64,000 nucleotides of DNA from Ulota crispa (lineage: Eukaryota; Streptophyta; Bryopsida; Orthotrichales; Orthotrichaceae). The position numbers and the translations under genes were made by a program. The notes beneath the pieces were generated by a model that saw nothing but the letters and a program-made list of their open reading frames with translations, ran no database searches and was not told where the DNA came from. This document shows, piece after piece, positions 49,546 to 62,955 of this stretch (positions are counted from its first letter, which is position 1; the number at the start of each line of letters is the position of its first letter). The stretch is from assembly GCA_963920765.1 (NCBI GenBank), contig OY987248.1, positions 6,482,539 through 6,546,538 on the forward strand. Direction: 5' to 3'.

Positions 49546-52500
49546 TTAATTCATTTTGTTAATTAGATTAATAAAGTATTCAATTTCGTTTTGAAAAAGC
49601 CATTTATCTCTAAGTAATATTTTTGTCATTTCATTTAATAAAACTTGATGAAAAATAAAAAAATTTAATAAATATTGATAAATTTCTAAAAGAGTGTAAT
49701 AAATAAAAGAATCATTAAATAATAAATTATTTACTTTTAACCATCTTTGTTGGTTATTTAATAATTCAAAACGACTCATACTTTCTAGTGGATTTTCGAT
49801 TAACCAACGTTGATATAAGTATACAGGAGTAAATACTTGCGGACGTTTTAATTGAACACCAATTCCTTCAATACGCTTAAAAGTTTCAACATTATTTTTT
49901 TCAATAAAAGGTAATTGATTCCACCAATTTATAGAAAAATCATTTATGGAATCTCGACCATATCCACGACGAAGAAAAAATTGTTTAATTTTTTGACTTG
50001 AACGAGATTTCTCCCGTTCTCTTCTTGCTCCATAAGTAACATATAATCTTCTTAGCATTTCTTCATCTATAAATAAATTTTGACGCGAAAAAATAAAATG
50101 ATGATTTCGAAATAATAAACCAGTAGGGTCCCAAAGAAACCGTCCTCCGATAAATACCATAGGTTTACTCAATAATCGATATTCCATTTGATATTCTGTA
50201 AATAATCGTGAAAATCCTAATATTAAAAACTGCTCTTCTAATAAAATATCTTCTAATTGAAATTCTAATTCTTGTACATTTCTTCGTCTTATTCGGGATA
50301 AAATTCTTTCATAAGGAAGTTGCTCTTTTGTTTTTTGCTGAATAATTTCAAAAAACTGAGAATTTTTTGATGGGCCATTAAATTCTTTTTTTTGTGAAAA
50401 ATCAAAATTATATGTAACTTTGAATTCATTAGGTCTGTTTATCCAATTAAATAAATTAGTACGAATAAAATTAAGACGAGATACTTTTGGTGCCCAAGTT
50501 ATATTACTAGTTAATTGAAAAAGTTCTTTTTTATAAGAAATTATTTGATTAAAAGATTTATTTAACAATGCATTTTTTTTATTTTGATTTATTATTGAAA
50601 AAAGTCCTTTTTTTATCATATATAAAGGATTTTTTGGTTGAAACTGAAAATGAAAATGATTCTTTTTATTAGTATTTTTTTTTTCAAATATTTCTAGCCA
50701 TGAAAACTCTATTAAAAGACTTTCTAAAATATTACAAGCTAAATAAAAATCATTTTCAGCATATTTATCAAGTGAAATTAAATTATCCGGTTTGTTTTCT
50801 AATATAAACAAAGAATCTCGAGCAGCTAACCCAGCTAAACAACCTAAAACATGAGGTAAAATAATAAATTCTTTTATTGTTGATTCAAAAAGTGAAGGCT
50901 CTAAATACCATTTAGATAGATAATAAAATTTTTTTTTCCACAAATCATTACCAAAATACAAAGGATTTTTAGGCAAATTTTTTATAAACAAATTTTGTAC
51001 AAGAACTTTTCCAACTTTGTAAAAAAGTGTCCCATAATTATGCGTAAAATTTGTTTTATTATTTATATATGTAGAACCTAAAGTTTGTCTATGAAATGCT
51101 AGTCTTATAGTTTTTTTTTCTATTACGGATTGGTTTTGAACAATAGTAATTAATAAAATTTCATTAATAAGTTCTGCTAAATCTCGTGCATTATACCCTA
51201 TGGTTCTATGTCCAAATTCATTAATAGAAGATTTTTTATTTTTTGAATAAAAATATTCACTATGTTTACTGCTTAGTAAAATCAAAAGTTTTTTTTGTCT
51301 TTGTAAAAGATTAAACATTCTAATATTTATTAATCGATCTAATCGATTTGGAGAAATTAAAGCAGGATCAACTTTTCTAGGAAGATGGGTCGAACCAATA
51401 ATTACTATATTATGAATATTTTTTTTACTAAAACCAGTTTGAAAATATTTTAAAAAAATACCAAGTAAAAAAGTTGGATCAGATTCCACATTTTGAGTTG
51501 AACGGTTTACATTAAGTTCATGAATATTTTGCATCCAGACTATACACGGAGATAATTTTTTTGCTAATTCTAAAATAAGATTTAATCTTCGTAAACTTTC
51601 CATTAGAATATTCATCCAACTTTCAGTTAAAATGTCAGGTTTATTATATAAAAGTTTACTTATAGATATCTTTATTAGAGGAACAAAAGAATTTGCGGCT
51701 AGATTTTTAACCAAATAAGAGCGTCCAGTTTCTAATGAACCTATTAATAAAATTCCTTTGGAAGAAAAAAGTCTTAATTCAAGTGGAACAGGTTTTTTAT
51801 ATAAAGTTGATTTTAAAGTACTAATTTGCCACGGAATATTTAAGGATATACTTTTTTGCCAATAAGATAAAAAAACTAAATTTTCTGCTAAATAAAATTG
51901 ATGAAACGGATAATTTACTAAACTTTTTTGATAATCTTCAGTTAAATTTTCTAAATAGTTTGTAAATTTGTATTGTTTCACAATTGAATTGCCAAATTGA
52001 AAACTTTTAAAACTAGTATTAGAAGTAAATTTTGATCTATATTGTTCAATACTTTTATCAGTGATTAAAGATTGAACCAATACTTTTTGTTCTCTACGAG
52101 AAAGGTCTAATCCTTTATTTTTAATTAATAATTTGTTTATTTTTTTTTTTTTAAATAAATAAAATTTTGCATTTTTTATATAGTGTTTTAAATTTCGAAA
52201 AAAATGCATTAATAAATTTTCTGATTTAATAAATTGTATTGAATTATTATGTAGTAAACTATCTAAATATTTTCCACGTGAAGAATCTATTAAAGATTAA
52301 ATTATTTCAAAATATTTCCATAGTTCAAAATAATCTGAACCTAATAAATTGGAAAAATATTTTTGAAAAAGAAAATAGTTAAAAATAATAAAACTTATAG
52401 CTGCTACATATTCTTTATTCCAGTTAATAACAAAATTTAAATAAAAAGATGGCCATAGAATTTTTTGATTATTATGTTGTTTATTAATTCCTTTTAATAA

Positions 52501-55500
52501 ACGTAAATTCCAAATTTCAAATGAATTACCAATAATTTTCTTTTTTAAATTAAATAATAAACTTTTTAATAAATAATTAAAATTTTCTTTTTTATTTTGT
52601 AAAGTTGTTAGCAAAATATAATTAAATTGATCATTAATTTTTAACAACAATTCTAAAAATGAATTTAAAACTATGTTTTTAATATATTTCCACCATTTAA
52701 AAGTAAAAAACCATGGTATATATTTTTCAACGAAAGCCCACTTTACTGATTTTTTCAATATTTGATTTATTTTAATTTGTGAAATTAATTTAATAGATTT
52801 CTTTGAAAAATATGATAATGTATTCTTGTTTTTTTCATATTTTAAATTTCTAGTATTTATATTATTATTTAAAATAGTATCAATTAAATTTTCTTTAAAA
52901 TTAGATTTTGTAATAAATAATTTGTTAGTCCAATTAACTATTTGATTATTTTTGTTTTGAATTTTGATAAAAAATTCAAAAAGTAAATTATTTTGAAAAT
53001 AATTTATTTGATGAACATTATTTTTTTGTTTTAATGTATTTTGAATATATAAGTTTTTCGCAAAATTAAGTTTTTTTAAATTTCTTGTTTTTTTATAAAA
53101 AACTGGATTAAATTTAACTAATGAATTGAATAAGTTATTCAAGTCAAAGTTATACAAAAACATTAATTTTTTGTAGTTAAAATTTTTTAAAGTTTTTGAT
53201 AAACAAGTTTTATATATTTGTAATTCAATATTTGAATTTTTATTTTTTTTGTGAAAAAAAGTTAATTGATTATTAGATAAGTTTTTTTTTTCAATAATTT
53301 TACTTTTTATTAATTGTGTATATGTTAAATTATTTTTTTTACTTTTTTTTAAGTAAAAATTTAAATTTTTTTTAGAACTTAAATTAGAATAATATAAAAA
53401 GTTTAATAATTCTAATGTATCAGCTTTAAAAAATTGAGAGTTTAATAAAATTTCATTAGATATTTTTATCGAACTAAAATAATTTTTTTCATTTTGCCAG
53501 ATTGGTGAGAAAAAAATGCTATTAAAAATTTTTGTAAAAATTTTATTATTATTAATATCATTGAAATAATTAATAAAAAGGTTAGTAATTAATATTTTAT
53601 CAAAATAACAATAAGTATTTAATTTATAATAAATACTGAACGTCATTTGTTTTAATAAAATTTGTTTATTTAAAACAATTTTGTAAAAATTTTTGGTTTT
53701 CATATTTTTAATTTTTGGAGAGTAAATAAAAAGTTTTGAAAATTTATATCTATTTTTAAGAAAAATAAATGTAAGTTTGTTATAAAAACTAGAAATACTT
53801 TTTTTATTTAATTTATTAGACCATTTAGTAATTAAATTTTTATTGTTTAAAAAATTTATTTTATTAGATAAAAATAGTAAATTTTTTTGTTTTTCAATAA
53901 AAAACTTTGATGTTTTTTTGTTTTTGTTTTTTTCACTAATTAAAATAACTTTATTAAAATTATAATAAATATATTTAGTTTTTTTTATACTATTATTATA
54001 AAAATAATTTTTTTCTTTTTTTTTCCAATTTAATAAATTTTGATCAATTATAATTTTTGTTATTTTTCTTAAATTTATATTTTTTTTATAATAAAAAATT
54101 TTATTAACTAAAAATAAATTTTTATAAAAATAATTATAAATTAATTGATCTTTATTTGAAAATTGAGTATAAAATTTTGAGAAAATATTATAAATTTTTA
54201 ATTTTTTTTTTAACTTCTTTTCTATTAAAACTTTTGTTTTTTCTCTTTCTTTTTCAGAAATTATTTTAGTAATTAATAAATTTTTTTCTAATTTAAAGTT
54301 TTCTTGATTTTGATAATTTAAATTATAATAAGCAGTTTTGATGTAAAATAAATTATATTTAATTATTAACAAATTTAGTTTATCTAAAAAAGTAGTTAAA
54401 CTTATAAAATGGTTAATTTGAAATAAATTTTTTTTATTAGATTTTATATTTTGATTACCAATACATTTATGAATACAAAACCATAAGAAATAAAAAATAT
54501 TTTTAGAGGATTTAGAATTTACTAATAAAATGAATTTTTTTATATTATTTTTTTTTTTATAAATAATCTTATAAGCATAATTTAAAAAAATAAAAAAATT
54601 TAAAGTTTTATGGCTTTTTTTAGTTTTGAATAAAAAAATTAATCTATAATTATCTGACTTTGTAAAATGCCTAAAAATTTTATTTTCTGGTTTTTTTATT
54701 AGTCTAATTTTTTTTTTATACTCTTTATTACTAGAAAAACCAATACTTAATTGATCTATAGACAAAATATTTGAAAAAAGTTTATAACTAAAATTTAAAG
54801 TTTGTTTATTGTTTAAAAAAAAAGTATTTGTAGTACTTTTTTCATTTTCTATAAATAAATTTTTTATCCATAATGTTAAATAATTTTCGAAAAAAGGACT
54901 TAAAAATAAACTTGATTTTATTATATTTTTTTTATTTTGATTAAAAAAAAATGTATTCCAAATTGTTGAAGTAATATTGTTTTTAAGGTTTTTTCTGTCC
55001 GAAAGTTTTTTATTTAAAAGCGATTTTAAAAATTTTTTGTTTGATTTAACAAAATTAGTTTCAATCAAATTAAATTTTTTTTTAATTTTAAGTTTTTTTT
55101 TTTTTAATTTCAAATTTTGATCAATTATTAAATAATTACTTATTAATTTAATAGAGTTTTTTAAATCATACAAAATGTATTTTGACATTTGATATGAAAT
55201 TTTTGATAAATTTTTATCGGCTCTTAAATTTCTTTGTTCACTATTTAAAGATTTTAATTTGAATAACTTTATATCTAATTTGTTTTTATTGATGTCAATT
55301 TTGTTTAAATCTTTTTTGTATTTAAATAAACCTTTTTTATATAATTGCCATAAATAAAATTCAGCATAATTATTAAAAAAAAACCATCCTTTTTTTTTTA
55401 TTAAAATGTAAGATTTTGCGATAATTGAATCCGTTTCATCCCAAATTTTTAAATTTTGAATTATGTTTTTTTTTACTAAATTGAATTCAGGACTTTTTTT

Positions 55501-56424
55501 TTTATAATCTGCTGAAATTACAAAATTAGTATTAGAATTTTCCAATTGAATTATTGAATTTAAATTATTTGATTTTAAAGGATTTTCTATTTCAAAAATT
55601 AATTTTTCACAAAAAGCAAAAAATATTTGAAGCCCAAAAGTATCTTCTAATATTTTTTTTTTTTCATTTGATCTTATTTTTCTACTTTTTTTTGAATTTT
55701 CAAAAAAAATAGAATTAAATTTTTTTTCCCAATAATAATTTTTACAAAGTATATTAGTTATATAAAACTTAAAAAAATATTTTAAATCATTTGTATTTTT
55801 TTTTTTTAATAAATTTTCAATTTTTTTTATATAATTGGAAGATATTTTCCAACTCGGTAAAATTTCTTTTATAATCCAAAATTTCCACCATTCTGAATTT
55901 TTAACTAAATTTTTATTATATGGATCTATAACATAGATTTTTTTTTTCAAACTTGTTCTAATCATCGAGTATTTTTTTTTTTTTTTCAAATCTAAACGCT
56001 TAAAAATAGGCTGATGAGTAAAAGTTAAATTATTTTTTTTATTAAAAATTTCTTTTAAATTTTTTTCCTTATATTTAAAATAATTTATATGTCCAGAAAC
56101 TACTTTAACTAAATTTAAATATTTTTTTTCAATAATAGCTTTATTATTTAAACGATATAAAAAAATGGATAATGTAATTAATAAAAAAGAATTTAATATT
56201 GAATTTTTTTTAGTTTTTGAACTTTTTAAGTCATGTAAAATTAATGAACTAATAATTCGAAAATCAAAAAATTTAATAAAGTTTTCTTTATTAAAAAAAA
56301 GTCTAATTAAAAATTTAATTAAATTTGATTTTGTGCATATTTCCAAAAAATATTGAGGATTTTTTATTTCTTCCAGTTTTAATCTTTTATATAAGTATTT
56401 GTTTTTTGATAATTCTTGTTTCAT
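49546..56424 (-). CDS. ycf2: ycf2, large plastid AAA-type protein, with one internal TAA
   Basis: Start ATG at 56,424 (MKQELSKNKYLYKRLK). The frame runs 2,293 codons to 49,546 and is interrupted only by a TAA at 52,297-52,299, after FELWKYFEII. The same frame resumes at once with SLIDSSRGKYLDSLLHNN, a conserved ycf2 segment, and the next ATG (52,209) is not a natural start. The family is a remote FtsH/AAA relative, part of a 2-MDa import motor in green plastids. The C-terminal half holds a P-loop-like GSLETGRS, then IVWMQNIHE (Walker-B-like) and VIIGSTHLP...NRLDRLI. The N-terminal two-thirds are very Lys/Asn/Phe-rich and AT-biased. The TAA could be restored by U-to-C editing to CAA, be a real break, or be a sequencing error. 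Confidence 0.93.
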
Positions 56425-56779
56425 TTTTTTTACAGCAGTTAGATAAAACTTTATAATAACTAGATTTTTTATAACTTCAATTAAATAACTTTAAATTTTT
56501 TTTATTTTTTCGCTATTTTTTTTTTTAATATAAAGATACTAAATGTATTTAAGCATTACTAATTTTTTCTATTTATAAAAAAAAATTTCGCTAGTATTTC
56601 AACTAAAACTAAAATTTAAAAGTTTTTTATGGTTATTATTTTATTTAATATATTTATGTTATTTTCTTTATGATGACATAAACAAAAGGTTTCGTCAACT
56701 CATCTAAATTAAATCTTTTATTATTAGATTTTTTTTAATAAAGAAAACTTTATTTAATTCAATTTGTTTCATTTCAAAT
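56425..56779. other. ycf2-trnH spacer
   Basis: AT-rich, about 355 bases, no gene seen. It contains the upstream region of ycf2; no clear promoter is identified. Confidence 0.5.
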
Positions 56780-56855
56780 GGGCGAACGACGGGAATTGAA
56801 CCCGCGCATGGTAGATCCACAATCCACTGCCTTAATCCACTTGGCCACGTCCGCC
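56780..56855 (-). tRNA. trnH-GUG: tRNA-His (GUG)
   Basis: Cloverleaf with GGCGGAC start, anticodon GTG in GGATTGTGGATC and TTCAATT T-loop. Its position between psbA and ycf2 fits bryophyte plastids. Confidence 0.97.
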
Positions 56856-56874
56856 TTTTTTAATTTAATAAAAA

Positions 56875-56913
56875 AATAATGACCTTAGGAATTAAATTCC
56901 TAAGGTCATTATT
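56875..56913 (-). terminator. psbA 3' hairpin
   Basis: Two perfect 19-base arms flank a single base. They lie 57 bases after the psbA stop, the standard place for the mRNA 3'-end stem-loop that blocks exonucleases. Confidence 0.85.
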
Positions 56914-56970
56914 TTCAAGTTGTTATCCTATTTTATATAAATTTATAATACTAAACTTATAACTAAAATA

Positions 56971-58089
<1,119 letters not shown>

Positions 58090-58091
58090 TT

Positions 58092-58123
58092 ATAGTATTA
58101 CACAAAATATATTACTATGTCAA
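58092..58123 (-). promoter_or_regulatory. psbA promoter
   Basis: Read on the minus strand: TTGACA (58,118-58,123), an internal ATATAT motif typical of psbA promoters, then AATACTAT, giving a -10 box 17-20 bases downstream. It lies about 60 bases ahead of the psbA ATG. This is a PEP (bacterial-type polymerase) promoter by pattern. Confidence 0.75.
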
Positions 58124-58126
58124 CTG

Positions 58127-58195
58127 TTTTTTTAAATGAAATTACTTTTTTTTTTTTAAAATAGAAAAGTAATTTCATTTAAAAAAAATTTCTTT
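58127..58195. terminator. Inverted repeat between trnK and psbA
   Basis: 'tttttttaaatgaaattact' is mirrored by 'agtaatttcatttaaaaaaa' around an AT-rich loop. It sits downstream of trnK and upstream of the psbA promoter, where it could end trnK transcripts. Confidence 0.65.
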
Positions 58196-58281
58196 TTGTA
58201 ATTACCTGATTAATCTTTTTTAACAAATAACATTATATAATGTTTTGTATAAAAAATGATTAATTTAAACTAAGTTAAAAT

Positions 58282-58316
58282 GGGTTGCCCGGGGCTCGAA
58301 CCCGGAACGCGTCGGA
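58282..58316 (-). tRNA. trnK-UUU: tRNA-Lys (UUU), 3' exon
   Basis: 35 bases matching the conserved 3' half (TCCGACGCGTTCCGGG, then the T-loop TTCGAGC). It pairs with the 5' exon at 60,569-60,605. A group II intron of about 2.25 kb separates them and holds matK. Confidence 0.95.
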
Positions 58317-58487
58317 TGAAAGTGGATGAATTTTATTTTATTTTTTAAATAAAAATGAAAACATCTCTTCCCAAATCGTGCTTGCAATTTTTATTGCACA
58401 CGGCTTTCTCTATGTAATCAGTATTTTTTTATTTTTTCGAGAATTTTTTAATTATTATTAAATTAATAATTTTATTAAGCAGTTAAT

Positions 58488-60044
58488 TTAATTAATTTTA
58501 ATTAATTTAAAATTACTATTAGTTTTTTTTTGCAATAATTTTGCTAAATAATTTATTTGAACAATATCAAGATACCAAATTTTTTTTATAGAAGGATATA
58601 GTTTAAAAAATTTTAAATTAATTAATTCTTGCTTTTTGAAAAAAAAAGATTTTGCAAAAAAATTTGAACGATACTTTTTCCAAACATATCGTACAGTACT
58701 TTTATGTTTGCAAGCTAATGTTTTAGCACAAGAAAATCGAAGTACATATTGTACTTGATATAAATTTTTTTTATTTTTGCATCCACTATAGTAATAAAAA
58801 AAAAATTTCCAAATTTGATCAAAACGATTAAAAATTTCGTCATCTGTTAAAGTAGTCCAAGATAATTTACTCATTGGATGACCAAAAGTATCACAAAACT
58901 TTTCTTTAGCTAACAATTCAATTAAAGATGATATTGGAGTAATAGAATAGAGTTCTTTTTTTATAATATATACTTTCTTCAAATAATGTAACATTTTAGT
59001 TTCGACTAAAACTTGTTTTATTTGAACACCAAAAAGATAACCTAAAAAAGAAAAACAATTTTTAGAAATTTTTTTTGTACTTATTCTAAAAGGTTTAAAT
59101 AAATAATAAAAATAATAATTCCACAATTTATAAAGAAAAAAACTCCATTTTTCGGCTAAATAATTAGAACTTTTTATTGCAATAATATAATTATTCTCAT
59201 ATCTTACATAATGAAAAGATATTTTTTTTTTATAAAAAAAAAATTGTAATTTTATGCATAAAAAATTATTAACAATATATTTTATTTTTTTTATACAATC
59301 TGTTTTATCAAGCAAAGTCAAATATGATAAAGATTTAAAATAATTTAAGACTTTCCACTGATTAATTAAAAAAAATTCTAATTCACGAATATAATAATGC
59401 CATAAAAATATGGACAATCTAGTCATTTCTTTTTGAGAATTTATATTTAAGGTAATTAACTTTTTATTTTTATAAAATATTAATCTTAATAAATGAGAAA
59501 AAGAAGCATCTTGTATTCGTTGACGCAAAATTCGGATTAAAAGTTCTGGATGAAAAAAATAAGGTATTTTTGCATTTAAAATGTAATTAGAATGTAAAAA
59601 ATGATCTTCAATAAAAGGAAATATAGAGTGAATAGATTGATAATTAGTCCAGTTGTTAAATTCTTTTATAAAAGTTTTTTCTAATTGAATAGAAAAAAAA
59701 ATTTCAAAAATTGTAGCAAAACCTTCTCGAACTATTTTTAAATAAAAATGATTATTGTAATTAATATCAATAATTTTATTGTAGTTTTTTTTAAATTCTT
59801 TTATACTCTTTTTTTGGCGCATTCTATTAATTAAACGTTTTAATGTTAAAAAACTAAAATTATCACCTAAATTAGAACTTTTTAAAAATTTTAGCTTTAT
59901 TTTATTGAAAGAATGATTATAAGCAATTGCATAAAGATCATCTTGAAATAAAAGTGGATATAAAAAACGTTGTTGTCGTACAAGTTTTTTATTATTTTCA
60001 TTTAGCTTTTTTATTTCATATAAAATTTCTGCTTTGCTTTTCAT
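58488..60044 (-). CDS. matK: Maturase K, inside the trnK intron
   Basis: 518 residues, full length and uninterrupted, starting MKSKAEILYEIKKLNEN. Maturase K is a group II intron splicing factor derived from a reverse transcriptase; it acts on trnK and several other plastid introns. The C-terminal domain X is well kept: KEKFCDTFGHPMSKLSWTTL, then DQIWKFFFYYYSG, LRFSCAKTLACKHKSTVRYVW. The N-terminal half is AT- and Lys-rich and less conserved, as usual. An open matK argues against a strongly decayed plastid copy. Expression is expected with the trnK precursor. Confidence 0.97.
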   Translation of the reverse strand: MKSKAEILYEIKKLNENNKKLVRQQRFLYPLLFQDDLYAIAYNHSFNKIKLKFLKSSNLGDNFSFLTLKRLINRMRQKKSIKEFKKNYNKIIDINYNNHFYLKIVREGFATIFEIFFSIQLEKTFIKEFNNWTNYQSIHSIFPFIEDHFLHSNYILNAKIPYFFHPELLIRILRQRIQDASFSHLLRLIFYKNKKLITLNINSQKEMTRLSIFLWHYYIRELEFFLINQWKVLNYFKSLSYLTLLDKTDCIKKIKYIVNNFLCIKLQFFFYKKKISFHYVRYENNYIIAIKSSNYLAEKWSFFLYKLWNYYFYYLFKPFRISTKKISKNCFSFLGYLFGVQIKQVLVETKMLHYLKKVYIIKKELYSITPISSLIELLAKEKFCDTFGHPMSKLSWTTLTDDEIFNRFDQIWKFFFYYYSGCKNKKNLYQVQYVLRFSCAKTLACKHKSTVRYVWKKYRSNFFAKSFFFKKQELINLKFFKLYPSIKKIWYLDIVQINYLAKLLQKKTNSNFKLIKIN

Positions 60045-60568
60045 CTGACCAACCTCTTAAAATATAAAATGATACATAGTGCAATCTATTAAAATAAAAT
60101 TAACAAAAGAAAATTAGATAATTTAGAAAAATTAAATTAATTTAATTTATTATTAAAAATATTTGATTGCTCTTCTGACCTAAATCTCTTTTATTTAGTC
60201 AGCAAACTTGTTATTTATATACATTTTTTTAAATATTAGGATTCATTTTTAGTAAAAATAGCCTTATATTAAATTATAAGGCTAGACCTCTTTTAAATTG
60301 ACTATTAATTTTGTTTTAACTTTTTAATTAATAAAAAGAATTCAAAAACATTTTTGAATAGAAGCTCGTTCTTCTGGTTTTACCTTTGATTCAAGCAATT
60401 TAGCTTTATCCATTAATTTTATTAACTTAAAAATAAAAAATAAAAAAACGACATGCTATTTTTTCTGGCAAATTTCTTTTTGAGATTAGTCGTAGTTTTA
60501 CAAACCCTTATCAATGGTTTGGATGAATTTTGTATTTCATCTAAATGTATAAAATTTCTTAGTCGCAC

Positions 60569-60605
60569 TTAAAAGCCGAGTACTCTACCATTGAGTTAGC
60601 AACCC
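60569..60605 (-). tRNA. trnK-UUU: tRNA-Lys (UUU), 5' exon
   Basis: 37 bases GGGTTGCTAACTCAATGG...CTTTTAA, followed by the group II intron start GTGCGAC. Confidence 0.95.
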
Positions 60606-60806
60606 ATATTTTTTTTTTAATAAATAAAAAAAAAATTATAAATATTAAATAACTTTATGTTTTTTAATTCAAATAAATTATAGTAATTTTTAATATAATT
60701 AAGAAATATCAAAATTATTATATGTTAGTAAATTCTTTTTGTCAATGCTTCATAGACAAAACATATAAATTTTTTTGTTTTAATTTTTTACTTTAATTTT
60801 TTTATC

Positions 60807-60864
60807 AAAACGCTAAGCTTTTTACTTTTATTTTAAAATAAAAGTAAAAAAACTTAACGTTTTT
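60807..60864 (-). terminator. Hairpin after the 57-codon ORF
   Basis: 'aacgctaagctttttactt' pairs with 'aagtaaaaaaacttaacgtt' with small mismatches. It starts three bases past the stop of the ORF at 60,868-61,041, as a 3'-end element would. Confidence 0.6.
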
Positions 60865-60867
60865 AAA

Positions 60868-61041
60868 TTATTTTTTATAAAAATCAAATTTATTTTTTAT
60901 CGACTTTGAAAAAAAAGAAAATATGTTGGCAATATTAATTGTATTTTTTATTGGAATAAAAAAAACTAAATAAATATACAATGAAAAGAAAAAAAATGGA
61001 TAATAAAACAATAACTGAATAAAACAAAAAGCGGGATTCAT
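60868..61041 (-). CDS. Small hydrophobic ORF, 57 residues, unknown
   Basis: ATG at 61,041 is preceded eight bases upstream by AGGAG, a strong plastid ribosome-binding match. The product begins MNPAFCFIQLLFYYPFF, continues FFSLYIYLVFFIPIKN as a likely membrane segment of about 25-28 residues, and ends with a basic tail (KSIKNKFDFYKK). A hairpin lies just after the stop. It does not match psaM, petL, petN, psbM, psb30 or ycf66 as I know them. It lies 195 bases downstream of chlB on the same strand, after a separate chlB hairpin. It may be a real lineage-specific small membrane protein or chance in AT-rich DNA. Confidence 0.4.
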   Translation of the reverse strand: MNPAFCFIQLLFYYPFFFFSLYIYLVFFIPIKNTINIANIFSFFSKSIKNKFDFYKK

Positions 61042-61102
61042 AAATTTCTCCTAAATTTAAAATGAAATTTGTTTAAATATTTTTGTTTTTTTTATTAACT
61101 GT

Positions 61103-61140
61103 TTTAAATTTGATTTTAGCCAGCTAAAATCAAATTTAAA
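61103..61140 (-). terminator. chlB 3' hairpin
   Basis: Perfect 18-base arms (61,103-61,120 and 61,123-61,140) around a two-base loop, about 100 bases past the chlB stop. Probable mRNA 3'-end stabiliser. Confidence 0.8.
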
Positions 61141-61235
61141 TTAGCTTTATTTTTATGTTATATATATATATATTTTTTTTTTTTCATAAAAATAGTAAAA
61201 AACAATTTTTAAAATGTAACATTAGTTAAAAAAAA

Positions 61236-62768
61236 CTAAGCACTTAAAGCTTCTTTAGCTGCATACATTATTTCAACAGTAATATTGGTAATATTATTTT
61301 GACGCGCAAATTTTTCAGTATTTCTTTTAATTTTACCTCTAACAAATCCAGGTATTTTATTTAATTCTAATTGACTTTCCTGATTCCAAGTTAGATCAGT
61401 ATCTGTTGACAATGATTTTGTAATTACTTCTTTTGTATCATGACCACCAAAGATTTCTAAAAGATGATCTTCCATACCTAAAGTAAAAGAATTATAAACT
61501 AAATCAGCAATTTGATTAGTACCTTCATAACCTAAAAACGGACGATATCCTAGCGGAAAATTTTGAATATGAACTGGTGAAGAAATAACTCCACAGGGAA
61601 TATCAAGACGTTTACCAATATGACGTTCCATTTGGGTACCAAATATTGCAGATGGTTCTATTCGAGCAATCATATCTCCTACTTTAGTATGATCATCTGT
61701 AATCAATATTTCATCACAAAATCCTTGAACTTGTTCTTTAAACCATTCTGCATCGTGTTTACAATAAGTACCTGTACAACTAACACGAATTCCCATTTCT
61801 CTAGCCAAAATTCTAGTTATTGAAGCGGCATGTGTTGCATCACCAAAAACAACGGCTTTTTTTCCTGTTAAATTTTGACAATCAATAGAACGTGAAAACC
61901 AAGCTGCTTGAGAAACAAATCGTGTTTGCTGATCAATATAAGGTTCATAATTAAAATTTTTGTTAGAACTTAAATGATTAACATGCTTTTGTATTTGTCG
62001 AATACATTCAGCTGTATCTACAATTCCCATTGGTGTGATAGATATATAAGGCATTCCAAAGTTTTTTTCTAAATAAATAGCTGTCATTAAACCTATTTCA
62101 CGATATGGAACTAAATTAAACCAAGCTTTTGGTAAATCTTGAAGATCTTTTACAGAACCTCCTTCCGGAATTATTTTATTAACTTTAATATTCAAATCTT
62201 GTAATAGGCGCTTTAATTCACGACAATCATGTTGATTATGAAAACCAAGTGTAAAAATTCCAAGAATATTTGCTGAAGGTTCTTTTGTTATAGCTTGATC
62301 TAATGTCCCTTGTCTGCGAGCTTTTTCTAAATAATAGCGAACTACTTGTTCTAAAGTTCTGTCTGCGGCTTGAAGCTCATTAACTCGATAATGATTTACA
62401 TCAGCTAATATAACATCTGAATTTGAAGTGATAGAAGCTCTATTAACAAAATTTTGTAAATCTTCTTGTAAAATGCTAGAAGTACATGTTGGTGTTAATA
62501 CAATTAAATCTGGACGTTCTTCTTTATCTTTTCTAGTTATATTATCAACAACTTTTTCTTGAGATCCACGTGCTAACACATGACGATCCACTATACTAGC
62601 TGTTACAGGAGTAAAATCTCTTTCTCTTTCTAACATTGAACGCATTACATTAAAGTAATCATCTCCTAAAGGAGCATGCATAATAGCATGAACATTTTTA
62701 AAAGAACTCGCTACACGGAGAGTTCCAATATGAGCAGGTCCAGCATACATCCAATAAGCTAATTTCAT
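61236..62768 (-). CDS. chlB: Light-independent protochlorophyllide reductase subunit B
   Basis: 510 residues, intact, starting [20 protein letters not shown]. ChlB with ChlN forms the nitrogenase-like catalytic part of the dark-operative enzyme that reduces protochlorophyllide to chlorophyllide; ChlL supplies electrons. Asp36 in PLGDDYF and the Cys in TPTCTSS (residue 94) fit the 4Fe-4S cluster ligands. The family segments [29 protein letters not shown] and [16 protein letters not shown] are present. The C-terminal part ([28 protein letters not shown]) is complete. The gene is absent from angiosperm plastids, so it marks the plastid source as an alga, bryophyte, fern or gymnosperm. A weak GAGAT ribosome-binding match precedes the ATG. 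Confidence 0.98.
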   Translation of the reverse strand: MKLAYWMYAGPAHIGTLRVASSFKNVHAIMHAPLGDDYFNVMRSMLERERDFTPVTASIVDRHVLARGSQEKVVDNITRKDKEERPDLIVLTPTCTSSILQEDLQNFVNRASITSNSDVILADVNHYRVNELQAADRTLEQVVRYYLEKARRQGTLDQAITKEPSANILGIFTLGFHNQHDCRELKRLLQDLNIKVNKIIPEGGSVKDLQDLPKAWFNLVPYREIGLMTAIYLEKNFGMPYISITPMGIVDTAECIRQIQKHVNHLSSNKNFNYEPYIDQQTRFVSQAAWFSRSIDCQNLTGKKAVVFGDATHAASITRILAREMGIRVSCTGTYCKHDAEWFKEQVQGFCDEILITDDHTKVGDMIARIEPSAIFGTQMERHIGKRLDIPCGVISSPVHIQNFPLGYRPFLGYEGTNQIADLVYNSFTLGMEDHLLEIFGGHDTKEVITKSLSTDTDLTWNQESQLELNKIPGFVRGKIKRNTEKFARQNNITNITVEIMYAAKEALSA

Positions 62769-62955
62769 AAATATAATCTCTTTGTAACTTTCGGTAAATA
62801 ATAATGTGATCTTTTTTTATTTTACACCATAGAAATATCCTTTGCCATATTTATGTAATTGTCATAATATGGTATTTCTAATACAATATATTATAATAAT
62901 AGAAATTATTTTTTATTTTAACTTTTTCCTATTTAATTACTATAAATAGTAAATT
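62769..62955. other. chlB-trnQ spacer with imperfect hairpin
   Basis: 'agaaatatcc...ccatat' is mirrored by 'atatggtatttct' at about 62,830-62,881. It is probably within the chlB upstream region. No promoter is assigned with confidence. Confidence 0.4.

Noticed and set aside
49546..52209. Separate 887-residue gene downstream of a shorter ycf2
   Set aside because: The frame is continuous through the TAA and conserved ycf2 sequence lies between the stop and the next ATG, so two genes are not needed.
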